Source of the DNA: Chrysemys picta bellii
Lineage: Eukaryota > Chordata > Testudines > Emydidae
NCBI RefSeq assembly: GCF_011386835.1
Contig: NC_088792.1
Span: 65,521,787 to 65,585,786, forward strand
Length of the DNA stretch: 64,000 bases
Reading direction: 5' to 3'
Shown: piece by piece, positions 24,481 to 34,708 of the stretch
Numbering within the stretch: position 1 is the first letter of the stretch
Layout of the letters: every line of letters starts with the position of its first letter
Notes under the pieces: model-generated
Databases searched by the model: none
What the model was told of the DNA's origin: nothing
Seen by the model: the letters and a program-made list of their open reading frames with translations, nothing else
Translations under genes and position numbers: made by a program

Positions 24481-27400
24481 TATAGAGTCCATTTCTCCTC
24501 TCATGGCAAGGCAGTCAGATACTAAGGTGATAGGTGTGATTAAGAACCTAGATTGATAAGACAAACATTGATGTCATCATACTCTACACTCTCTTTGCTA
24601 AAGTGTGTTGGTGGGTCATAGGGCCATACAAATAATTAGGATACTTTGACCCCCCGCCCCGGCACACAGCAATCTGACATGGGTGAACTGTGAGTCATGG
24701 ACTCAGATACCAATAAGGGGAAAGAGACAGAAACGAATATTAAAAATATAGGGAGGAAATACACTTTTTTAAAAAATGTATGTTCTATAAGAAATCAAAT
24801 AAATTACAAACATTAGCATAGTAGCTTCAGAACAATATAGCTCCCAGCTAAAATAAATAACCTCAGAGCTAAAATAAGCCTTTGTCCAGGACTCTAGACT
24901 AAACAAAATCTTTTCTGATTAGTTTAGCTCTCTGCCAGGCTACCAAGGCCCTCAGGAGCAGGACAAATGGCCTCCCAATGAAGGAGGAATAGTAAGATGG
25001 GTCCTGTCCAGGCAGACCATAAAGGAGACAGTGTGTGAGGTCAGAGGTCCACTACTGTCGAGACTCATGTAAAGTAGGAAATCAAACATCTTCCTGATTT
25101 TGAAAAGAATCTACTGGCTCTTTCTTTTCTTTTCCCCAGATGGCAGAGAGAAATCTGAGGTGGGTCACCGGAGAGGAAAATCTCAGGCTGTTCAGTTTCC
25201 TTTGGCGGCAGCTGTGCATGAAAGCATGTATGGAGCACCAGAAGGAAGAAGGGAGTTTTGAGGAGGGATTTGGAGACAGAGAGTAAGTTGATAGCTAGTC
25301 TGTCATTTGAGGATAAACTCGGGGATTGGCTTGCATAGTGTAGGAGCATAGCAGCTTTTTCCTATTCTATAAACTGGCTCCACACATGGCCCATTGATGC
25401 TGTGGACAGTTGGCCTGGTGTGCAAGTGAGAGACCTCTTTATTTTTGAAGGAACTTCATCTGCTGTAAGGGCAGCAAGCATGGCAAAGCAATTGCCTTCC
25501 CAATCCCTTAGTAGCCCTCTATGGCTATATATATCCCAGTTGATTACCTCCCTCCTGCTGGGGCAACAGGAATTACCATAGCCCTAGGGGTCCACCCACC
25601 ATAAAGGCCAGTCAGGCTTAGCAGGGTAACAGATAGGGGTAAGGATGGGAGGGTGAGTGGTCATATAAGCATCACATGGCTGCTTATGGGTAACCTAATG
25701 CCCCACTCCCTCATGATTTGCCTCCACCTCTATAGTTATGGAGCCCAGCAGCACTGTGCAGCAATTTCAAGTTCCACAGACACGGGGATAATTAGGGACT
25801 CTCTCCATCCAGGACTTATGAGGATCTAATCACTGAAATATCTGATACCTGACATATAGGAGGGCTGGCCCCAGTCACATGATAAGGGTCAAGATCCTAA
25901 ACACACCATGACAGAAGTCAGCATCCTCCGACTCCAGTAACTGCAGTTACATCCTCCCTTTAAAAAATCAAATTAAAATGAAGGGTAGGGCCAGATTTTG
26001 ACAATACATTAATGAAGGAGATTATTATATTTTTGCATTTAGGAGTTTTGTTTTGATAACTGGCTGTGGCAGGACTGGGAAGTACTACAAGAACTTACAT
26101 GGGAATGATTTACAAACGGTAGATGCAGTAAGATCTCTTATGCTGGAAGAAGCTTAGGATCAACGAAAAGTAAGACAGTGGTACCACAAGCACCGGGGGA
26201 GAGGATTCTAAAAAGTGTGCCAGTTGGTCAGAGTCAGATTGACAAGTTAATCAGTGGGACAGAAGTCAGTCAGCCAATAGACTAGCAAACCTAAGAGGCT
26301 AGCAAAGCATTGGAGACAAATTCTTGAACTCTATAATCTTGTGAGTGAGAACACCTCTTTCCCAAACTGCTCTGAAATAAGTCCACACACTGTATAGAAT
26401 CAAACACTTGCTCCCTTACTGGGCTTTGGCTTCACTAACCTTGGCTGCTGCAAAGGTTCCTACTTCAGGACTACTTATCTCACACCATAAATCTGCTTTC
26501 TCTAAAGAGCCACTCCCCGCCTCCTTTATATCTGGGTGAGGTAAAGTTGCATCTGAAGGAGTCAGTAGAACCCACTTAACCCTTTATCGGCAGGATCAAC
26601 AACTGATAACAGAGTGGGACGTTTGTTAACACTTCTCTGGGAGAGCATTAGGCGTTACTGAACATCTTGATAGAAAAAGTGTGTTTGTGTATATACAGAG
26701 GAATAATGGACCGGATAATGGAGGTGTAAAGCATAGGGAGTAGCATGGAAGAAGGTATGCTGATAAGGTATTACAGAAAGTAAATGATGATCTGAATTTA
26801 GCAGCAGAAGAAATAGCAAAACTCTTTATGATAATGATATGCATCAGATAAAACTAGACTGAAACTGTCAGCAAGTTTCTCTGAAAAAAAAAAAAGGCTG
26901 GCTTCGAAGAACTTAGATGTCTAGAGTCCATTTCTCCTTTGACTTGCACTGATGTAAATCAAGGGAAACTCCACTAAACTCAATGGAGTTACAAAATCAA
27001 AGAGGTGAATAAGATCCAAAGTATCTGCCTCCTTTGTTTACCTCATAAATGTTCACCAAGTAACTAAACCATTGACTCATTGGAACAATAATCTTCAAGC
27101 TCCCAAGAGAACAAGCCTTCAGTCAGAATTATGAAAGACAGATGTGCTCCCTGTGACAAATGAGCTACTACTGGGAGCAGACAAACTGATATAAACTATC
27201 ACTGTTATGCAGTCCCTGCTTAAGAGGCAATGAAACTGATTTATGGTAACAGAATCTCATATTAAGGGCTCTGTGGTGCCCTGGCAATGACCACACTTGC
27301 AGTTAACTTCCCCAGATAGACAAATAAAAGTGACACTTAGGTAATGGGATCAATAACTGCTGAAATAACAAACCTTGGTGAGGATGACAGTGTTTTTTAA

Positions 27401-27515
27401 CAGCTTGGGAGTCTTTCATGAGAACGTCACCTCTGTACCGGTCTTGGACTAATTCACGAATCATATCTGTGCACAAACAAGAAAAAAATTGCTCAGTTGC
27501 CTAGTAGATAATAAT
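24481..27515. other. Intergenic DNA, no feature recognised
   Basis: Three kilobases with no recognisable gene, element ends or structured RNA. A short poly-A run is at 26884-26896. Open frames at 25065-25349 and 26626-26844 (minus) have no motif. Confidence 0.45.
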
Positions 27516-27632
27516 GAAGGGGGTAGGACCTACTTTTGTAATAAGAGGTAGTAACAGACACCCACCATAGCTGCTGCACTGTTGGTTTAAGACAGAATAC
27601 CCAAACTTGTTGACACCAAAGCCTATCTTGTG
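27516..27632 (+). repeat. Left 117-bp direct repeat flanking an LTR-like element
   Basis: Roughly 85% identical to 28699-28812 by eye, sharing AACAGA-CACCCACCATAGCTGC and ACCAAAGCCTATCTTGTG. It abuts the TG start of the LTR-like element at 27633. Not similar to the repeats flanking the related element at 46062-47186. Confidence 0.85.
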
Positions 27633-28698
27633 TGTGATGCTGGCAGACCAGGTGCCAGCTCATGCCAAGGCCCAGGCCTCACTGAACACTGACAAATACA
27701 TAGCTGGAAACCAGTCTGGCTCGCCTTTGTGAGAGTATTGTTAAAATAGTTATTAGATTTATAAAAATATACTCAGTGGTTAGGCTTCCTAAAATGCTTG
27801 TGAGTTACTGCATGCATTCATCTCACTTATACTATCTGTATCCCACTTTATAAGACAGTATTTAAGTGCTTCCCCTGAAACTGTAAACCCCCACAGTCAG
27901 GAGAGAAGCATCACCAAGTGTGAAACACTAGTTTTCCACAAGAGGTGTCATCTCCTACCCAACAAAAGAAGGCCCATAGACACCAGACAAGCCATTGTGG
28001 AACATCAGAGGACAAAACACTTTGTTGATTGCTTCCCCCCACATGCCCAAGAAGAGGAGCTGTGCAGGTACACTCATCCCATCATCTTGAACTGTGGAGG
28101 AAAGGAATAAAAATCCCTGACAAGAAGGAACAGTATCTCTTTATGCTGCTTGGACTCTAAGGGGCAAAGATTTACAAGCATAAGCAAGGGGTCCCCAACT
28201 GCTTAGCCTGGGTTAGTCCTAAAGGACACACAGAGCATGCATATCACAGTAGCTTCTATCACCTTTTGAAACCTAAGACTGTAACTCATTTGAGTGTGTA
28301 TGTTTGTCCTTTAGCCTTGTAAATGACTCATTTCTTTTTCTTACTTAATAAATCTTTAGTTAATTTACTATTGGATTGGCTACAAGCGTTGTCTTTGGTG
28401 GAGGATCTAAGGTGCAATTGACCTGGGGTAAGTGGCTGGTCCTTTGGGACTGGGAGTAACCTGAATATTGTTGTGGTTTTTGGTGTAAGGAACCATTTAT
28501 CATAGAGGCAAGCTTACCTGGGCATCCAAGAGGACTGTCTGTGAATCCATGTTAAAGTTGTTATATTGTTTGAGGAGTTTACACTTGGTGACATCTAAGT
28601 ATAGGACTCATAACCAGCTTGGGGTTTGTGCCCTGCTTCTTCACAATCTGCCCTGAGGTTGGTAGTCACGCTGGTGAACCACTCCAGACAGCTTGACA
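27633..28698 (+). mobile_element. Solo LTR-like element (TG...CA), copy 1
   Basis: Begins TGTGATGCTGGC and ends GCTTGACA. A polyadenylation signal AATAAA lies at 28347-28352 and a TATA-like TTTATAAGACAG near 27850. The region 28330-28470 (AATAAATCTTTAG, GGATTGGCTACAAGCG, GGCTGGTCCTTTGGGA) matches the minus strand of 46320-46440, so the two are one family. No gag-pol-env remains in between. Endogenous-retrovirus-type LTR is the best guess; the flanking repeats are far longer than the few bases an integrase duplicates. Confidence 0.65.
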
Positions 28699-28812
28699 GA
28701 GGGATAAGACCTACCTTTGTGATATGAGGAAGTAACAGAGACACCCACCATAGCTGCACTATTGGTTTAAAACAGGATGCCCAAACTTGTTGGCACCAAA
28801 GCCTATCTTGTG
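28699..28812 (+). repeat. Right 114-bp direct repeat flanking the LTR-like element
   Basis: Second copy of 27516-27632, starting directly after the terminal CA at 28698 and ending CCTATCTTGTG at the same point as the left copy. Confidence 0.85.
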
Positions 28813-29640
28813 TCACTCCGAAATGAGCATTTCCTGTTTTTCCAACAGTTGGGTTTAAGGGTCTGAAGTCCCACATTCTGGAGGAATTTAGGGAGCATAA
28901 GGCATTTGTGACAGCAACTTTAACTCCACTTTAATGAGTGGCTGGCAGGGGGTTCCAATTTCTCTCTCCACAATCTCAGTAGATTTACTCTTTCATGGCT
29001 AGGTCATTGCTTTGAGCCTCAGGGAGTTGAATTCAAGGGTCATCCTTGACAACAGTGCTCCATAAACAGCAGCCACAGGAGAGTTTCTGCACAAAGAGAT
29101 TCTCTAAAGAGCCACCGTCTTGTCAAAGGAAAGAGATTAATCACTACTGAGAATTTAAAATATGCTACAGTAAGCACTGCATTGACCCACATTTTCCCCA
29201 AACACATATTATTTCCTCTGGGGTGTGCAGTGATAAGATAACTATGGTGAGCAACATAGAGAATGCTCAGGCACAGAAAATGCCACAAACCCTGCTGAGA
29301 TTATGGTCCAAGTATTTCTGGAGCTGCACTCACTATTGGCGATAAAAGAAAAAGTTACACAAAGCCTAACACTGGTTCCTAGTCCTGAAAAGTGTCCAAA
29401 ACATCATCCCTACTGATGTTTCCCTAGGATGTATCAACCAGGACCTCCAGTGTGCCTGCCCCTTTCCCTCTGCCCCTCACAAGGCAGGGTTACTTGTGAA
29501 TGTGGGCGTCTTTGGAAGTCTCACAAGACTTCAAAGATCCAAAATAGCCTATTGGGGCTCATTGGGGAGGTCAGGGGTGTGCAATGAATGAGGCAAGGGC
29601 ACCCTGATCACTGACATTGCTGCAGTCTGGAGAAGGTTGC
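28813..29640. other. Intergenic DNA, no feature recognised
   Basis: Nothing recognised; the reverse frames at 28595-28876 and 29040-29288 lack motifs. Confidence 0.45.
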
Positions 29641-29644
29641 AGGC

Positions 29645-29950
29645 ATAGGTGCCGATTCTATGGGTGCTCTGGGGCTGGAGCACCCATGGGAAAAAACAGT
29701 GGGTGCTCAGCACCCACCGGCAGCCCCCCCGATCAGCTTCTCCTCCTCCCTCCCAGCACCTCCCATCCACCAAGATCAGCTGTTCAGCGGTGTGCAGGAG
29801 GCGCTGGGGGGAGAGGGGAAGGAGCGAGGTGGAGCGCACTCGGGGGAGGGGGTGGAGCAGGGGCAAGAAGAGGCGGGGTGGGTGGGGTCTTGGGGGAAGG
29901 AGTGGAGTGGGGGCAGGGACTGGAGTGGAGGTCCCCAGCAACTCAGAAAG
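29645..29950 (+). repeat. GC-rich dispersed repeat, plus-oriented copy
   Basis: Begins CATAGGTGCCGATTCTATGG, followed by GGTGCTC-rich inverted phrases (GGAGCACCC, GTGGGTGCTCAGCACCCAC) and a CTGTTCAGCGGTGTGCAGG block, then G-rich sequence. Same family as 20260-20556 (reverse) and part of 61076-61700. The GC content produces long shadow frames on both strands. Confidence 0.6.
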
Positions 29951-29981
29951 ATGGCGCATCTGGTTGTAGGCCCAGTACAGG

Positions 29982-30107
29982 TTAGGGGATGCCAACCTTC
30001 CAGGATTGTCCTGGAGTGTCCAGGAATTAAAGACTATTCTTTAATTAAAGATTATGTCATGTGACAAAACCTCCAGGAATACGTCCAACCAGAACTGTCA
30101 ACCCTAA
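29982..30107. mobile_element. 126-bp MITE with TTAGGG/CCCTAA ends
   Basis: Left TTAGGGGATGCCAACCTTCC and right GTCAACCCTAA are imperfect inverted ends. The centre is palindromic around TCTTTAATTAAAGA. Its ends resemble those of the larger element at 7293-8532. Confidence 0.65.
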
Positions 30108-30664
30108 GTTGAGGTTGAGGTACACTTTCTGTTGGGGGATAGTGAGCACCTGGGTGACAATCACTGGGCTAACAAGCCATTTGGGGAGAATATAAGGGGA
30201 AGAAACAGGAAGCAAGGACAGCTCAGGAGGGGCTCAGAAGGTGAACCTGAGCTGGGGAGTGAGGGCTGCAGGCAAGCCTACCCTTGTTGTAAGCCTGTAT
30301 TGCATGGTATTACTATGTAAGAGAGGAATAAGCACTCACCTTCTTGAAAGATAAACAGCCCAGTGTGTGTTTGGGAACTAGCCAGGTAGCACCAGAGGTG
30401 ACATGGTCACATAATTAAAGACTGTGTCATAATACAAATACATCTCCTAACTTTTGAGGGCTGTTTGTAATGCAAAAAAGTTAACAGCAAATACTAATGT
30501 ACAACATAAGGAGCCATCATTTTCAATGTTCTATCTTTTCTGTGTTTACAGTCTGAACATAATGATAAAGTTCTTGCTTTTGTCTTAATACTCTTGTACG
30601 TTTTAGTTTACATGAGGAGTACAGGGCATATAACTATTGTGAAGGAAAGCTATAAAGGTAGTTA
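30108..30664. other. Intergenic DNA, no feature recognised
   Basis: No coding or repeat signature; ends at the TA target of the pogo-like element. Confidence 0.45.
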
Positions 30665-31164
30665 CCGTATTTTCCGGCGTATAAGACGACTGGGCGTATA
30701 AGACGACCCCCAACTTTTCCAGTTAAAATATAGAGTTTGGGATATACTCGCCGTATAAGACTACCCCTCTTCCAACGCACACCAAATAAAAATTAAAAAA
30801 ACATCAGATTTGATTTCAATATGGTAATTTTAATTCAAATGCTTATGACATGCAGGAAAACTGTCACTTATAAACATAAGGCTGTTTGTCATCAAACATG
30901 TAAACATAAAACAGTGCAAGTGGATTAAACTTTTCCTAATTCACTCTAAAGCTGAAAGGAAGGATAAGACAATAAACCCATGGGAGCTGCCATGCTGTTT
31001 GTTTTCTAAGCTGTCAACCAAACTGGAACTGATGATGATAGGAGGAAGATAACAAACAATAGAGAGAGAGCAAGTGCCGGGCAAGTCCCTGGCGAGTTAG
31101 CAACGCCCATCATAACTGCAAGCTATGGTATTTTTACAGGTTTTGCTGGCATGACAGTTTCCCT

Positions 31165-32493
31165 TTAAAAGCCTTCAAAATCCTCCTGTTCGTCATCTGA
31201 TATCATAAGTACATCAATGACATCTTGTGATACATTTGTAAGGCAGTCATCGTATGGATCGAATTCCGTATCAGATGGTGTGGTCTCAGCTTCAGCTTCC
31301 TCTTCATCTTGCCACAAGTAGTCGTCCTCCATACCATCTAATGAATTTGATATGCCACACTTCTTGAAAGACTTGATTACTGTTTCTGCATCAATATCAT
31401 TCCAGGCTTTTATGACAAACTTGCACAAAACATCCAACTGTGGAGCACGCATGTTTCCTCCTTTTGTGAATGACTTTTCGCCGCTAACCATCCATTCATT
31501 CCACTGTTCTCGAATGCGATCTTTAAATGGCTTGTTTAGGCACACATCCAGTGGCTGTACCAACGATGTCAATCCTGCAGGAATAACTGCCACATCTGTG
31601 TTTAGTCTTGCAAGCCTTTGCTTGGTGCTGGGAGTTAAATGAGCCCTGAACATATCCCACACCAGTAGACTACATTTTTGAATAAGTCCACCTGGTCGCC
31701 TGCTCCATACATTATCAAGCCATAGCTTTACCCCTTCTTCATCCATCCAGCCTTTTTCATTCACATGTACAAAACAACCAACAGGGAACTTGAGTTTCGG
31801 CATTGTTTTTCTTTTAAAAATAATCATTGGTCTCAGTTTGGCGCCATCAGCTGTGCATCCTAGTACCACTGTAAAACTGGACTTCTCATGTCCTGTTGTT
31901 TTAATTAAAATTGTTTTTTCACCTTTTTGATGGACAGTTTTATTTCCAACCATATCAAAATTAATTGGAGTTTCATCCATATTTCCAATACTACTTAACG
32001 CATAGCCATGTTTAGTGCGCTGTTGTATTACGTATCGATGGAAACTATTTACTTTGCTATCAAGATCTGCAGGTAATTTTTGGGCAATTTTCGTCTTTTG
32101 CCTCAGTACCATATTATGCCTTCCCATGAATCTAGTACACCAGGATACAGTGGCCTTAAATCTGTTGCTGTGATCTGGGTTAGATTTGGCCCACTGAAGT
32201 GCAAACAAACGTATTTTATTTCGTGTCACTACATAACCGTTTTGGCGATGCTCATTCACCATGTCTGCTACATGTTTTTCGAGTCCTGGCCAATGTGGGG
32301 TGCCTCTTCTTAATGCACACTTACCCCTTGGCATACTCTTTAATGCTTTTTCATTTGCTTTCCAGTCCCGAACCATCTTTTCTGTTACTCCATATTGTCT
32401 TGCAGCAGCGCAGTTATTATGTTCCATGGCAAAGTTTACAACTTTAAGTTTGAAACTGGCTTCATATTTCTTTCTTCTTTCTGGTGGAGCCAT
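31165..32493 (-). CDS. Pogo/Tigger-like transposase, 442 aa, intact
   Basis: DDE-family transposase that would cut and paste the surrounding TA-targeting element. The N-terminus (about residues 7-50, RRKKYEASFKLKVVNFAMEH) is a psq/Brinker-type helix-turn-helix. Residues 65-130 look like a CENP-B-type DNA-binding region (HWPGLEKHVADMV). The catalytic triad is visible: D173 in NMDETP, D280 in LLVWDMFRAH and D316 in LVQPLDVCLNK, giving a DD-36-D spacing, within the pogo range. An acidic C-terminus (residues 395-442, EEEAEAE and DDEQEDFEGF) is common in the family. Starting at the first ATG keeps the whole HTH. No stop or frameshift. It lies between the element's own inverted repeats, so it is a transposon gene rather than a domesticated host gene. 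Confidence 0.92.
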   Translation of the reverse strand: MAPPERRKKYEASFKLKVVNFAMEHNNCAAARQYGVTEKMVRDWKANEKALKSMPRGKCALRRGTPHWPGLEKHVADMVNEHRQNGYVVTRNKIRLFALQWAKSNPDHSNRFKATVSWCTRFMGRHNMVLRQKTKIAQKLPADLDSKVNSFHRYVIQQRTKHGYALSSIGNMDETPINFDMVGNKTVHQKGEKTILIKTTGHEKSSFTVVLGCTADGAKLRPMIIFKRKTMPKLKFPVGCFVHVNEKGWMDEEGVKLWLDNVWSRRPGGLIQKCSLLVWDMFRAHLTPSTKQRLARLNTDVAVIPAGLTSLVQPLDVCLNKPFKDRIREQWNEWMVSGEKSFTKGGNMRAPQLDVLCKFVIKAWNDIDAETVIKSFKKCGISNSLDGMEDDYLWQDEEEAEAETTPSDTEFDPYDDCLTNVSQDVIDVLMISDDEQEDFEGF

Positions 32494-32716
32494 GATGGGG
32501 TTTTGACTGTTGGAAATTTGTATACTGTACTGTATGTACTGGTGCTATACTGTATGAACAGGTAGGTACAGATACTGGTGCTGTACTGTATGTGGTACCC
32601 AGTATACAACAGCGATGTACCTTACCGGCGATTGGCTGGTTGTTGTATACAAAGCCTGCTTGGATTGGTCAGCTCTCCCTGCCTGCCCACCCCTCCCTGT
32701 CTCCAAGACTATCAGA

Positions 32717-32918
32717 GCGGTAGCGCAAACACGCCTCTTTCACCCGTCTGGCCCGCCCTTGTATCCTATTACCTCCTTCTCTGCCTCTCAGATCTCGCAC
32801 ATGCGTGCCTGTGCCGCTTCACTGCAGTCCTCAGGAGCGAGATCTGAGAGGCAGAGAAGGAGGTAATAGGATACAAGGGCAGGCCAGACGGGTGAAAGAG
32901 GCGTGTTTGCGCTACCGC
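32717..32918. repeat. Large palindrome, 82-bp arms, 38-nt centre
   Basis: Left arm 32717-32798 (starts GCGGTAGCGCAAAC) pairs with right arm 32837-32918 (ends GTTTGCGCTACCGC). Only one mismatch was seen (C in GGCCCGCC against the GGCAGGCC partner). It lies within the pogo-like element, upstream of the transposase start. Transcribed, it would make an almost perfect 82-bp hairpin. Confidence 0.95.
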
Positions 32919-33251
32919 GTGTTTTTCTGGGCACAGCGCCGCTCTCTCTCTTTTTTCCATACCCCGGGCGTCCCGGACGCCTGCAGCTTGCTCCGCCCTT
33001 GCTGCTTTCATACAGTCGCCGCATACGGCGGGGATGCAGCCGCGGCCGTTTTTGAGCTCCCCCCACCATATGCGGTGACCGCAGATTCTCCAGTCCGGCT
33101 TGGAAGTTTCAGCACCCGCCCTATAAGACGACACCCGGCGTATAAGACGACCCCCGACTTTTGAGAAGATTTTCCTGGGTTACAAGGTAGTCTTATATGC
33201 CAGAAAATACAGTAAATGTGAATGCAGCCAATGACACTGAAGACTTTAGAG

Positions 33252-33560
33252 GAGTGGTGGGCAACCTGCGGCTCGTCAGAGTAATCCGCTGGCAGGCCGC
33301 AAGACAGTTTGTTTACATTGACCATCATCAGGCATGCCCCCCTGCAGCTCCCAATGGCCATGGTTCGCCATTCCCAGCCAATGAGAGCTGTGGGAAGCTC
33401 CCGCAGCTCCCATTGGCTGGGAACAACAAACTGCGGCCACTGGGAACTGCGGGCGGCCGTGCCTGCGGACAGTCAATGTAAACAAACTGTCTTGCTGCCC
33501 GCCAGCAGATTACCCTGACGGGCCCCGTGCGACCTGCGGGCCGCAAGTTGCACACCACTG
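33252..33560. mobile_element. hAT-type non-autonomous element (GTGGGCAACC ends), copy 2
   Basis: Left end GAGTGGTGGGCAACCTGCGG and right end CCGCAAGTTGCACACCACTG are inverted. Target duplication CTTTAGAG (33244-33251) and CTCTAGAG (33561-33568), one mismatch. The interior is nearly self-complementary around the repeated CCCATTGGCTGGGAA/TTCCCAGCCAATG blocks, producing mirrored shadow frames on both strands. It inserted 40 bp from the end of the pogo-like element. Confidence 0.9.
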
Positions 33561-33568
33561 CTCTAGAG

Positions 33569-33805
33569 ACAATAAACTGGTTAAATGTATTCTTTAGACA
33601 GCAACAACACATTATGCTGTCAAGAATGAGGACAGATTGCATTGCAATGAAGCTGGTTCTTTTAGCTTTGTACAGATCTTTCCATAATTTATTTCTTTGC
33701 AGCAACAATGTGAACCGTAGATGAACTTAAATGAACCTACTTGGGAATGAAGTCATCAGTCTCATCATACCTAGAAAAATGTAATAGGTAGTAAGTACAT
33801 GGTTC
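33569..33805. other. Short intergenic stretch, nothing recognised
   Basis: AT-rich spacer between two hAT-type elements. Confidence 0.4.
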
Positions 33806-33813
33806 TACTAGAT

Positions 33814-34031
33814 CAGGGGTTCTCAAACTGGGGGTTGTGGCCCCTCAGGGGGTCACAAGGTTATTACTTGGGGGTCATGAGCTGTCAGCCTCAACCCCAA
33901 ACCCTGCTTCGCCTCCTGCATTTATAATAGAGTTAAATATAAAACAATGTGGTTTTAATTTATAAGAGGGGTCACACTCATAGGCTTGCTGTGTGAAAGG
34001 GGTCACCAACACAAAAGTTTGAGAACCACTG
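33814..34031. mobile_element. hAT-type MITE (GGTTCTCAAACTG ends)
   Basis: Left end CAGGGGTTCTCAAACTGGGG and right end AAAGTTTGAGAACCACTG are inverted. The flanking octamers TACTAGAT (33806-33813) and AATTAGAT (34032-34039) match at six of eight positions. The interior contains GGGGTCACAAGG and GGGGTCACCAAC phrases. Non-coding. Confidence 0.85.
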
Positions 34032-34384
34032 AATTAGATGGACTTTTTCTTTGGATTACTGAAAAAAGTCAATGACAACAAGGTATCAATAGTTATAGTG
34101 AGGATATTTTTAGATGCTTGTGTTGAGTAATAGCATATAATTAGCAGAACTGAAAAAGGGAAATATCACCACTGCCAAAAGAAAAATGAGAAATATTACC
34201 CATTACCAGCAGAAATTTCTGCTTAGGAAATGTCACTTTCAGTGTCTGTCCAGCAGGGTATCATCCCTCTTAGTGTCAAAACAACTGTTTGAGACACTTA
34301 GCTGATTTGGGGTGAGGAGAGATTCTGCAGAACAGGAGCGGGAAAAAGACGGTTACTCACCGTTGTAACTGTTGTTCTTCGAGA

Positions 34385-34560
34385 TGTGTTGCTCATATCC
34401 ATTCCAATTAGGTGTGCGCGCGCCGCGTGCACGATCGTCGGAGAATTTTCTATCCTAGCAACACCGGCGGGTCGGCTGTGGAGCCCCCTAGAGTGGCGCC
34501 TTCATGGCGCTGGATATATACCCCAGCCGACCCGGCGCCCCCTCAGTTCCTTCTTGCCGG
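34385..34560 (+). repeat. DIRS inverted terminal repeat, left (3' end of element)
   Basis: Matches the reverse complement of 40395-40568 with few differences. Shared blocks include CATTCCAATTAGGTGTGCGC, GGAGAATTTTCTA, CACCGGCGGGTCGGCTGTGG and CGCCCCCTCAGTTCCTTCTT. Contains a TATATA at 34514-34519. Confidence 0.93.
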
Positions 34561-34589
34561 CTACTCCGACAGTGGGGACGGGGGGCGGG

Positions 34590-34692
34590 TTTGGAATGGA
34601 TATGAGCAACACATCTCGAAGAACAACAGTTACAACGGTGAGTAACCGTCTTTTCTTCTTCGAGTGCTTGCTCATATCGATTCCAATTAGGT
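34590..34692 (+). repeat. DIRS internal complementary region
   Basis: The left part (about 34590-34654) is the exact reverse complement of the element's left extremity (34344-34408: the phrases GACGGTTACTCACCGTTG and GTTGTTCTTCGAGATGTGTT). The right part (about 34651-34692) equals the reverse complement of the right extremity (CTTCTTCGAGTGCTTGCTCA). This juxtaposition of both ends is the hallmark that lets DIRS elements rebuild their ends on a circular intermediate. Confidence 0.92.
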
Positions 34693-34708
34693 GACTCCCA
34701 AGCCCAAC

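Larger units (their letters stand above)
30665..33212 (-). mobile_element. Autonomous pogo/Tigger-like DNA transposon
   Basis: Terminal inverted repeats CCGTATTTTCCGGCGTATAA (30665-30684) and its inverse near 33193-33212 (…GCCAGAAAATACAG), flanked by TA on both sides (30663-30664, 33213-33214). Subterminal direct repeats GGCGTATAAGACGACCCCC occur at 30693-30711 and 33137-33155. Inside are an intact transposase (31165-32493, minus) and, upstream of its start, short reiterations of ACTGTACTGTATG (32525-32595) and a large palindrome (32717-32918). The element is 2.5 kb and appears complete. The unbroken ORF and recognisable ends suggest a young copy compared with its neighbours. Confidence 0.9.

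Noticed and set aside
27516..28812. Interpretation as a miniature retrotransposon whose LTRs are the 115-bp direct repeats
   Set aside because: The repeats lack TG...CA ends and are not shared with the related element at 46062-47186, whereas the interior is; the interior therefore is the element.
31352..31642. Forward frames over the pogo transposase
   Set aside because: Shadows of the reverse-strand transposase, with no motifs.
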